A stretch of 13,255 nt of DNA from Coemansia sp. RSA 1804 (lineage: Eukaryota; Kickxellomycota; Kickxellomycetes; Kickxellales; Kickxellaceae), in assembly GCA_027578815.1 (NCBI GenBank), contig JANBTH010000645.1, positions 1 through 13,255 of the forward strand, written 5' to 3'. Of the stretch, positions 1-7,600 are shown piece after piece; within the stretch, counting starts at the first letter, position 1; the number at the start of each line of letters is the position of its first letter. A program made the translations under genes and the position numbers. A model generated the notes under the pieces. It did no database searches. It had not been told where the DNA came from and was given only the letters and a program-made list of their open reading frames with translations.

Positions 1-152
1 TGATTGGCAAGCAAGAGTCGTTTGTCTTTTCAGAGACATTCAAGTACATCTATCTGGCATTCACCAGCCCCGACGTCTTGTCGCTGGACGAGTATGTCTT
101 CTCTACCGAAGGCCACCCATTCCGTCGCACCTCATTTAACGGAACATTCTAA
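1..152 (+). CDS. GH47 class I alpha-1,2-mannosidase, C-terminal fragment
   Basis: Reading from base 3, 49 codons are open to a TAA at 150-152; the 5' part lies outside the window. The fragment has the family's C-terminal signatures: an ESFVFSETFKYIYLAF segment (GH47 consensus ESFFLAETLKYLYLLF) and VFSTEGHP, in which the Thr of the TE(A/G)HP motif ligates the essential calcium. It ends in FNGTF, while the next gene ends in FDGTF. About 25 of 49 aligned residues are identical to the C-terminus of the downstream paralogue, with one gap, so this is a tandem but old duplicate. Class I mannosidases trim alpha-1,2-linked mannose from N-glycans in the ER/Golgi, or act as secreted enzymes in fungi. 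Catalytic acids and any signal peptide cannot be judged from the fragment. Confidence 0.88.
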   Translation, partial: IGKQESFVFSETFKYIYLAFTSPDVLSLDEYVFSTEGHPFRRTSFNGTF

Positions 153-844
153 CCTCCTTCTCAAAAAAGAGGGGAGCAACAAAACATGCTCTAAATGGTC
201 TGCCTGGCAATTGTTGCTTATTTTTACTTGTCTTTGTTGCCTGATAGAAATTTTAGCAGAACCATATAGATTCCTTAACCAGCAGTATATATCTTTTAAT
301 TTTATCTTGATCATTTTGTTTATCTAACGTTCATAATTCCACAAGCATGTATACAAGCAAGTACATGTCTGTCTTTTCGACAAAAAACAATAACTATTCA
401 TCGTTACATTCTGACGAAAAACGTTTACAATTAAACGGTTTCCAAAGCAGTTACCAAGCAAAAAAAAAAAGAGAAATGCCTCATTCCCAAAGAAACAAAA
501 TCACTCATTAACACTAGTTAAATCTCTCGTAAAATAAAATAAAAAACAACCACGCCCCTTGCTTGTATCCTGGGTACCAAATTACTGCCATTTTCCATAT
601 CTACACTAAAATAGTGGTTGCGCAGTACTGTTGTTGTTGTTTCTTTAGCTGTTCAGATGCAAGTGCAATTGCTGAGAGTTGGAAGCAGCACACACACAGT
701 GTCTGGCATGGATACCCACTATTTCACTGGATGATAGGTGCGCAGATGTGGTTTGCACTTGAGCAGTGTAAATCTATTTTTAACCATATCATCTATATTT
801 TCTTTTCCATGGAGACATCATTAAACCTCCTCACTCAATCTATT

Positions 845-905
845 TGGCTTGTCAAAATGTACGAAATGTATGTGCGCATATGCACAGGCAAAATTTGACA
901 AGCCA
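845..905. repeat. 12-bp perfect inverted repeat with nested hairpin
   Basis: TGGCTTGTCAAA (845-856) is perfectly complementary to TTTGACAAGCCA (894-905) with a 37-base loop. Inside the loop a second pair, TGTGC (871-875) and GCACA (882-886), closes over GCATAT, so the whole element can fold as a two-level stem of 61 bases. The loop also has two direct copies of AAATGTA (855-861, 864-870). Its role is unknown: it could be a structured RNA, a very short terminal-inverted-repeat remnant or a dyad protein-binding site. Confidence 0.6.
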
Positions 906-1354
906 TCCGTTATAAATGTTTTTTATTTTGCACAAGGGGGGACTAAAAAAGCAAAACGAACAAGAGGACAAAAACAATGGATGGAAAAACACACACACCA
1001 CAAAGAATGGAACCTATGGTCATTGCCTAAGCCTTCTTTTTGTATATCCACATTATTATTCCCAATCGAACCATGAAGGATTAAAAATTTCGATTGTTTA
1101 TGTTTTACAACAGAATGGAAAAACCCCCGTCTCGGTAAACAACGACAATTTTCGGTTTGGGAATAAGAGAGAGAAAAACGAGAAAATGTGAATGGCTGAA
1201 TTCATCAGGACCATGTTGGAGGTACTGCGTTTCAAGCAAGGAAAAAACGGACGGGATATGTGAATACGTATATTTTTTTTTGCTTTATGTTTCTTGATCT
1301 CAACCACCCCCAAAAAAGAGACTAGAGTGGGAAGAGAATAAGAATAGGTTGCAT

Positions 1355-1377
1355 TCTTTCCCTAAAAAAGGGAAAGA
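1355..1377. repeat. Short perfect hairpin, 8-bp stem
   Basis: TCTTTCCC (1355-1362) pairs with GGGAAAGA (1370-1377) around the loop TAAAAAA. It sits about 50 bases upstream of the TATA-like box of the downstream GH47 gene. Purine/pyrimidine-biased DNA here makes such a stem less surprising, so function is uncertain. Confidence 0.4.
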
Positions 1378-1429
1378 GCGAGAAGAAAAACAAAGCACTG
1401 GATATGTTGAGATTATTAGAAAAACTATT

Positions 1430-1437
1430 TATAAAAG
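1430..1437 (+). promoter_or_regulatory. TATA-like box for the downstream GH47 gene
   Basis: TATAAAAG lies 275 bases upstream of the ATG at 1712 and is the best TATA match in this spacer on the plus strand. If used, it implies a 5' UTR of over 200 bases, compatible with the possible 5' UTR splice signals at 1584-1607. This rests on motif match and position only. Confidence 0.3.
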
Positions 1438-1583
1438 CGAGGAAAAAAGATGTCAGGAATTATCTTTATTCCTTGTTGTTGTTAGATGAGCCGAGTTTTG
1501 GTTTCTCTCAATTTCTAAAATATTCTCTTGTTCGTATTTTTATTTCTGTTCCTTGTTGTCGTCTACTAGCCGGATATCCTTGT

Positions 1584-1607
1584 TACTAACATCTAGAGGT
1601 CTAGAGG
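1584..1607 (+). promoter_or_regulatory. Branch-point-like TACTAAC followed by TAG; possible 5' UTR intron end
   Basis: A perfect TACTAAC (1584-1590) is followed by CTAG, ending at 1604, 15 bases after the branch adenosine. The segment TCTAGAGG is duplicated in tandem at 1592-1607. This resembles the 3' end of a short fungal intron just upstream of the GH47 ATG. I see no strong donor: GTATTT at 1534 would give a 71-base intron but is a weak match. An unspliced 5' UTR is equally possible. Confidence 0.25.
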
Positions 1608-1711
1608 GTGGAAAAAAGAGATTTGGCAATAAAAAGTACGCTTTATTTTAGCTAACATCTTGTTAAACATCATCCCAGTAAAAAAAATAAACCCAGACTC
1701 CATCCTTCCAC

Positions 1712-3388
1712 ATGAGAGTGCCGCTTCTTTCGATATGCGTTGCTGCGGCAGCCATGGCGGCAACGTCGGTGGCAGCATCGGCGTACGGTGCGCGGGCAAC
1801 AGCGGCGTCGGCGGGGTACCAGGCAGCGGGGACAACCAACAGCCAGGGCGAGACAGCAAGCGCATCGCGGGTGGAGGCGCTGCGGAGCCGCAAGGTGCAG
1901 TTTGACTTTTCGAACGAGTCAGCACACGACAAGAAGACACGGCGCGCCCGGGCGCAGTCGATCAAGGAGGGCTTTGTGCACGCGTGGAGCGGATACAGCA
2001 AGTACGCGTACGGGGCGGACGAGCTCGACGTGCTGAACAAGAAACCGAAGACCACGCGGAACGGGTGGGGCGCCACGCTTGTCGACGCCCTCGACACGCT
2101 GTGGATCATGGGGCTGAAGGACGAGTTTGCGAGGGCGCGCGATTTTGTGGCCGCCATTGATTTCCGCCGCGACGGCGGCCAGCTGGCCAAGGTGTTCGAA
2201 ACCAACATCCGGTACGTCGGCGGCCTGCTTTCGGCGTACGAGCTCTCGAGCGACACCGTGTTCCTGGACAAGGCCGTCGAGCTGGCCGACATCCTGATGG
2301 CCGCCTTCGATACGCCGCTGGGCATTCCGTGGCAGATGCTCAACGTCACAAGCGGTGTCGGGTCCAGCGAATCCGCCGGCACCAACGACTCCAATCTCGC
2401 TGAAATTGGCACTTTCCAGATGGAGTTCTTCCGTCTGTCCCAGCTCACCGCCAACGCCACGTACCACGAGGCCGCGCAGAACGTCATCACCATGCTTCTC
2501 AGAAAGAACGATGCCGGCGCCCCCGGCTCCAGCTACGTTGTCCCCGGCCTGTATCCGGTCGGCATCGACATGGTCAACGGCACATTCACGAAGAGCTCGG
2601 CCTACTGGGGCGGCGGCGGCGACTCCTTCTACGAGTACCTGGCCAAGACCTGGGTGCTGTCGGACTTTATGCTGGAGCGCGACCTGGAGCTGTGGAGCCA
2701 GAGCATCGATGCCTTTGCAAAATACGCGGTGGCCGAGAGCTCCGACGGCTACCTGTTCACAGGCTTTGTCGACGGCACAAAGTTCTACCCATACACGGAC
2801 ACGTTCACCAACTTCATTCCCGGAACGCTTGCGCTGGTAAGCAAAATCGTCGGCTCCGACAGGTACTTTTCGCTAGCCTCCAGTCTTCTCGAGGCCGGGT
2901 ACAGCGTGTTCGAGAAGATGCCCAGCTCGCTCGGGGCCGAGTCCATCCGGTTTGTGCGCAAGAATGTGCCCTCCGACTACACTGCGCTGCCGTCGCAGGC
3001 CGGCAAGGACCAGGTCGACAGGTACGGCTTCGTGCTCCAGCGGCCCTACTATGTTCTGCGTCCCGAGCTGATCGAGTCGCTCTACTACATGTACCGCCTC
3101 ACCGGCGACGTTGTCTACGCCGACCGCGCGTGGAAGATCTGGCAGGGCATCCGGCGCAACTGCCGCGTCGCCAACGGCTATGTTGGAACCGCCGACGTCA
3201 CCGTCGACGCCTTCGCTGCCGGCGTCAAGAACACCGTCGACTCCACAGAGTCGTTCTTCTTTGCCGAGACGCTGCTCTATCTCTACCTCATATTCGCCGA
3301 CCAGGACACCATCAGTCTCGACGACTGGGTGTTCACCACGGAGGCCCATCCGCTGTCAAGAAGCATTGCCTTTGACGGCACATTCTAG
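1712..3388 (+). CDS. Secreted GH47 alpha-1,2-mannosidase (class I)
   Basis: 558 aa in a single exon. The ATG is the first after an in-frame TAA at 1688-1690. The N-terminus is an Ala-rich signal peptide (about residues 1-24), followed by a Ser/Thr/Ala linker. The catalytic (alpha/alpha) barrel runs from about 72 to 558. Blocks in order: GWGATLVDALDTLWIMGL (118-135), FETNIRYVGGLLSAYE (162-177), EIGTFQMEFFRLSQL (231-245), GGGDSFYEYL (301-310), LRPELIESLYYMYRLTGD (449-466), ESFFFAETLLYLYL (513-526) and FTTEAHP (541-547). By family alignment the catalytic acids are E163, D304 and E452, and T543 is the calcium ligand; all are present. Five N-glycosylation sequons (N68, N211, N225, N248, N289) fit an ER-lumenal or secreted enzyme. 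Oddity: the conserved disulfide cysteines are N367 and G396, and C484 is the only cysteine after the signal peptide. An ER/Golgi N-glycan processing role and an extracellular role are both possible. Confidence 0.93.
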   Translation: MRVPLLSICVAAAAMAATSVAASAYGARATAASAGYQAAGTTNSQGETASASRVEALRSRKVQFDFSNESAHDKKTRRARAQSIKEGFVHAWSGYSKYAYGADELDVLNKKPKTTRNGWGATLVDALDTLWIMGLKDEFARARDFVAAIDFRRDGGQLAKVFETNIRYVGGLLSAYELSSDTVFLDKAVELADILMAAFDTPLGIPWQMLNVTSGVGSSESAGTNDSNLAEIGTFQMEFFRLSQLTANATYHEAAQNVITMLLRKNDAGAPGSSYVVPGLYPVGIDMVNGTFTKSSAYWGGGGDSFYEYLAKTWVLSDFMLERDLELWSQSIDAFAKYAVAESSDGYLFTGFVDGTKFYPYTDTFTNFIPGTLALVSKIVGSDRYFSLASSLLEAGYSVFEKMPSSLGAESIRFVRKNVPSDYTALPSQAGKDQVDRYGFVLQRPYYVLRPELIESLYYMYRLTGDVVYADRAWKIWQGIRRNCRVANGYVGTADVTVDAFAAGVKNTVDSTESFFFAETLLYLYLIFADQDTISLDDWVFTTEAHPLSRSIAFDGTF

Positions 3389-3521
3389 CCGTATCTCTTC
3401 ATAGCTAATCTTTTTCTTTATATTTATCTACATTTGTCTGTCATCCACAAAACCCGAGGCCTCCTCTTTCACCTTCATACACGCCTTTTGCAAGCGATAG
3501 AACCCCGCCTCCTAAAAAGTC

Positions 3522-3527
3522 AATAAA
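3522..3527 (+). terminator. Candidate polyadenylation signal of the GH47 gene
   Basis: AATAAA sits 134 bases after the GH47 stop codon and just before the convergent RNase H2B stop at 3550. Only 161 bases separate the two coding ends, so the 3' UTRs probably overlap. On the minus strand no AATAAA is visible beyond the RNase H2B stop; AT-rich variants lie around 3415-3430. Confidence 0.4.
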
Positions 3528-3549
3528 TAAGTAAAAGGTTGCTGCACGT

Positions 3550-4419
3550 TCATGGCGCTGCTGCTTTCTTCTGGAAGAAGCTGGTAATCGACTTTGACTT
3601 TTTAGCCGCCTTCTCCAGCTGCTTCTCCTTTGCCGTCTTCGGCTTCTCCTGCTGCTGCTGCTGTTGCTGTTTTACCGGCGTCTTGGTGCTGGCCACGCCC
3701 TGCACGTAGCTCTCCGGCGCATCAAACACCACCGTCTTCTCACCACCGCCACCGTTGTCAACACTGCCGCCGTACTCGGCAAGCAGCCGCGTCGCCCAGT
3801 ACTCCGACAAATACTCAGATACAAGGAGCGCCATCTCACGAGCCCCAGTGCCGGCCGCCTGGCCACCGACGGCGCCTCCAGCCAGCAAGGAAGCAACAGC
3901 CGGTGGCAGGAGATCTCCGCTCCGCTCGCACTTGCGTCTGAGCCACGCAACCACCTTATCCGCATCGATCTTGACAACCACGGTGTCGCTGGAAACACGA
4001 CGCACCACGCAGAGGGTTTCAAGGGCTCGCGCCCTGGCTGTTGGCAGACCAAAGAATACGCGTACGGATTCGGCGTCCATGCCCGCATGCGACTCTAGCA
4101 GCATGTTGTCGATGTCGACGAATCTCCATTCGCTGTCCCCCGACGACATCGTTGCCCGCGTCAGCAGTCCAAGGTAGACGAACAACGGATCCACTGCGCT
4201 CAGTACTGTTGCCGATCCGTCGCTTATCGCCCAATCCCCCGCCAGCCACGACCGTCTGCCCTTCATGTCCACCCGCACTGCCTCCAGTATCGTCTCCGCC
4301 TCCACGTCCACATAGTAGCTGCCCAGCTCTGACGTCCGCGGATTCGGCAGCCGCAGCTGCTGCAGCGTTTTTCCAGACTGCTGCCTAGGCGCCAAAACGA
4401 CCTTGCGTTTGTAGTCCAT
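3550..4419 (-). CDS. RNH202: Ribonuclease H2 subunit B (Rnh202/RNASEH2B family)
   Basis: 289 aa. RNase H2B is a non-catalytic subunit of the trimeric nuclear RNase H2, which removes ribonucleotides from DNA and cuts RNA:DNA hybrids; B pairs with subunit C and links the enzyme to PCNA. The N-terminal beta-rich part (about 1-100) carries SWLAGDW (57-63) and the family hallmark VDPLF (76-80). A helical middle part (about 100-215) contains DNMLL, AWLRRKC and a VSEYLSEYW segment. A low-complexity linker with a seven-Gln run (251-257) leads to a basic tail. The tail ends in SKSITSFF (275-282), a PIP-box-like motif (hydrophobic I278, aromatic F281/F282) similar to the tail of human RNASEH2B. ATG 4419 is the first ATG of the frame; the frame upstream is open but has no ATG. 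It is convergent with the GH47 gene and lies downstream of the PACT gene on the same strand. Confidence 0.85.
   Translation of the reverse strand: MDYKRKVVLAPRQQSGKTLQQLRLPNPRTSELGSYYVDVEAETILEAVRVDMKGRRSWLAGDWAISDGSATVLSAVDPLFVYLGLLTRATMSSGDSEWRFVDIDNMLLESHAGMDAESVRVFFGLPTARARALETLCVVRRVSSDTVVVKIDADKVVAWLRRKCERSGDLLPPAVASLLAGGAVGGQAAGTGAREMALLVSEYLSEYWATRLLAEYGGSVDNGGGGEKTVVFDAPESYVQGVASTKTPVKQQQQQQQEKPKTAKEKQLEKAAKKSKSITSFFQKKAAAP
3650..3670 (-). repeat. CAG/CAA microsatellite encoding polyQ in RNase H2B
   Basis: CTG/TTG triplets on the plus strand encode seven consecutive Gln (residues 251-257) between the folded part and the PIP-containing tail of RNase H2B. It is an interrupted CAG tract, so it may vary in length between strains. 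Confidence 0.8.
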
Positions 4420-4675
4420 GGTAAGTAACCCAGGTATTGTACAGGAGGAAGAAGAAGAAAGAACGGCCAAGGCAAAGGCAATGCAGGTTAAGAATATTTT
4501 ATGTAACTGGAATTTGCTGAATAAAGTAAGAATAAAGGAAAACACAGTTGCTGATGAAAAAAAACAAAAACAAAACAAAACAAACGATAAATGGAAAACA
4601 ATAATTTCAAAAAAAAAACAAACATTTACAATTGCTGATACCCTTTCCCTCTCTCAGGCCGGGTTTTCTTATGGT
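4420..4675 (-). other. Spacer: 3' UTR of the PACT gene and promoter of RNase H2B
   Basis: This 256-base spacer lies between two same-strand genes. On the minus strand it is strongly U/T-rich, with long T runs around 4555-4620, then a pyrimidine tract (about 4430-4460) just before the RNase H2B ATG. No minus-strand AATAAA is visible after the PACT-gene stop, so its polyadenylation probably relies on U/A-rich elements. The frame upstream of the RNase H2B ATG is open for 53 codons but starts only with TTG and looks like compositional noise. Confidence 0.5.
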
Positions 4676-7600
4676 TCAGTTCATCGATGAGCCGGTGCTG
4701 GATCTCAGATCAGAAGAGCGGTGGCGGAGGCTGGACGACTTTAGAGGCGCTGTGCTCAGCGCAGCATATCGATGGTGGTTGTTGCTGGTGCTGTTGCTGT
4801 TGCCGCCGTAATGGTACGCTGGGACGTGGTTGCCATTGGCGCCGCCATAATTGCCACCGTGATCCAACCGTGTAGCTGAAGGCTCTGTTCCCTGCTGCTG
4901 CGGCTGCTGTTTCCTCTGATGTGTCTCGGGCTGCAACCACTTGACCTGGGAAGCGGCTCTGCCATTAAGCAATCCGCCTGACATCTGATTCAGCACGTTC
5001 TCCTTGATGGCATTGATCTCCTTGCTTTTCGCGTACATGCCGTACAGTCCGTTGCACAGACGCACCGCCAACAGAGCCCGGCTCCACAGACTACGAGTGC
5101 GTTCTCTGCGCTCCTCAGGCGTCCTCGCTTCAACAGCAGCCTGCTGCCTCTGCTGCTTTTGTTGCTGTTGTTGTCGGTTCGCAATCCTATCAACCCGCTC
5201 CATCACCGTGTCCTGTCCACCCGCTATCTTCATAATGATCTTCTTCTGGCACTTCATAAAGTTGTACCGGTCGTGCATGATGTTCAGCCTTCCTCGGTAG
5301 TACTGCTTTTCAGCAATAACCATCTGCATATCCTTGCGGTACTTGGCCTTGGCCTCCCTCTCACGCGCCTTGCCTCGGCTGCGCTCCTCCTGAAGCCGGT
5401 CGCTCCACTGCCGCTGAAGATCGCCAAGCTTTTTCTCGTGGTGCTTGCGGATCTTTGCCTTCTGTTCGCTGGTAAGCTGTGGCTGTCCCGATGAGCTGGA
5501 TCCTGAATTTGCCGACGTCGGTGTATTGTTTGCAGTGTTTCCGCCAATCGGCACAAGCTGCATATTCTGAGCAGGGCCTGCCAACGCCGCGCCAATTGCA
5601 ACAATACACTCACGGACGTTCTCGCGCCATGCACCTGAGAAATCCCGGATCAGATCGTGAACGATGCCATTGAGCTCGTCAACAAGCCTCGTGCGCTTGC
5701 CCTTGTCCTGGTAGCTGTTCATGCCGTTAGGCGTGCGCATGCTCTCCTGCAGACTAGCCGCACGCTTCACAGCCATATCGATTTCGCCGTTGAGATCGTC
5801 GGCTGCCTGCAAAAGAGACTCGCCGCTCGCCTTCAGCGCATCAGGCGAGCTTGGAGAAAGGCCATCTGGCGCAACGTTGAGCCCTTCACGAATATCGTTA
5901 TGACCCGCATCAACATCGCGCATTGCCTGCGACACAAACGCGTTGATGATGTCGCTCCACAGCATGTTAGCCCACGAGTATATCTTGATCTGCGCCTCGT
6001 AGCTCTGTCGCAGCGCAAACACCTCGCTCAGCCATATCTGCTTGGTCTCCTCCCTCGTTGCCTCTGTCCATTCCTCGCGAAGCTGCTGCTCCCACTCAAT
6101 GCTGGTCGTTTGGTCGCCATATTCAAGCTTACCGCCCGACGCAAAATTCCGAGTGTCGCGTGAGCGCAGCTTGTTTAACTGCTCTAACTTATTCTTCAGC
6201 TGGTTGTTCTCCTCAATCTGGTACTCAAGTGACTGCTGGCTAGCAATGCAATGCTGATTCCACCCATCGCGCTCCATACGAGCGTCCTGCAGTTCCGAGT
6301 CAGCCGCAACGCACTGCTGACGTAACCGCGAAATCGTCTCGTTCAGCGAGCGCACATTTCCTTGGTACGTTGTTATCTGCTGCTGGGCTTCGGTGACATC
6401 CGTCTCCAGCTCAGCCATGCGCCGCTCTGCCTTCCTCATGCGCTCCTCGGTTGTAGTGGTTGCCTTTGCAGACAGCATGGATGCATTGGCCGCGGCTTCG
6501 CCAGCCACGCGTGAGGCTTCAAGTCTGGATTCAACGCTCTTTAGCTCAGCCTCCTTGTCATCCAGACGCTTACGAACTGCAGCTGCCATGCTGTTAAAGT
6601 TCTCGCGAATGCTCTTTCTCTCGTCCAAGAATCCCTTGGCATCCAACGTCGTGGCCATGTCTATCAGCAACGTCCGGTAGACATTCTCCATCTGCAAAGA
6701 CTTTGAAGGCTTCTGACCGCTTCCCAACGGTGTCTGGGGAGCATCGTCGTAGTCAGCAAGCGCCCGGTCAAGCGTATGCTGATTCAGAACACGACAAAGC
6801 TTCTCCACGTTCTCAAAGTACTCCTTGTTCCGATTCTTACACCTCTCCATCTCGCTGTGAATGGACTCAAAGTCGTCCCAATCCGTTCCGCGGTTCGGGG
6901 TTGCCGTCCGGCTGGCCGCCCGCGAACGAGTGCGCAGAGTCATTGCGTTGCATTCCTGCCGCGCACGGAGCTTCTCGGCATATGCACGGTCCACCATCTG
7001 CACAAGCTCACGGTTGAACTCCTCAAGTTTGTCCCGATCCTTTTCTGCAAAGCGCAGACGGCGTTCCTTCTTTTTGAGTTGGAGCATCAGTCGTGAGATC
7101 TCGGCTGCCGCTGCAATTGGTCCTTGAAGAACGGACTTGTCCAGATTCTGCATTCCAGCGGCTTCAGACACTCCCGAAACCTCTTCATGCATACTATTGC
7201 GCCCAAACAGGCCTTCCTTTTCTTCTTCCTCGCGGACCTTCTTCCTGGACTTTGCAAACTCCGCCATAACCGCCGACTCATCAGCCAAGAAGAGAGATGC
7301 GGGAGGATTAGCATCGTCAAACTGGTCAGACGTTCTGCGTTCGTCTTCATTATCCACCTCTTTCGACATAGCATCTTCCGCATAGCTATGCGAGCGAAGC
7401 TTGCGCCCCCACTGGGTAGACAGCTCATAAGACGGAAGTTTGCTACGCTCAACCTCCGCTAAGCGCTTCATAAGTCGGCTACGCTCGCGCTTAACTCGTA
7501 TTACTCCGCTACGGATGCGCTTGATTTCAGCGTATGCCTCAGAAACAGTGAGTCCGACCTGCTCAAGAAGCTCGTCGTTGTTGATTCTGTCGTAACTTTC

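Larger units (their letters stand above)
153..1711. other. AT-rich intergenic spacer, no convincing gene
   Basis: This 1.56 kb stretch lies between the two GH47 genes. Short open frames occur on both strands (for example 563-898 and 849-1191), but their products are low-complexity, lack recognisable motifs and are interrupted at the rate expected for AT-rich DNA. It should contain the 3' UTR of the upstream gene (AATAAA copies overlap at 533-543, about 380 bases after the stop) and the promoter and 5' UTR of the downstream gene. A/T homopolymer runs (461-470, 1269-1280) and CA runs (690-698, 989-998) are present. No tRNA, snRNA or transposon ends were recognised; inverted repeats are listed separately. 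Confidence 0.7.

Noticed and set aside
1062..1072. CCAATCGAACC, resembling an inverted tRNA B box
   Set aside because: Flanking bases do not form a T-arm stem and no cloverleaf or A box is present.
563..1191. Short plus-strand open frames in the spacer
   Set aside because: Low-complexity products without motifs, mutually overlapping in different frames; expected by chance.
1663..2493. Minus-strand 276-codon open frame antisense to the GH47 gene
   Set aside because: A product of high GC at third codon positions of the GH47 gene; no recognisable motif, and the sense frame is a clear enzyme.
4420..4578. 53-residue hydrophobic N-terminal extension of RNase H2B
   Set aside because: It begins only with TTG and contains no ATG; it is T-rich promoter/5' UTR sequence. 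The family does not carry a signal or transit peptide there.
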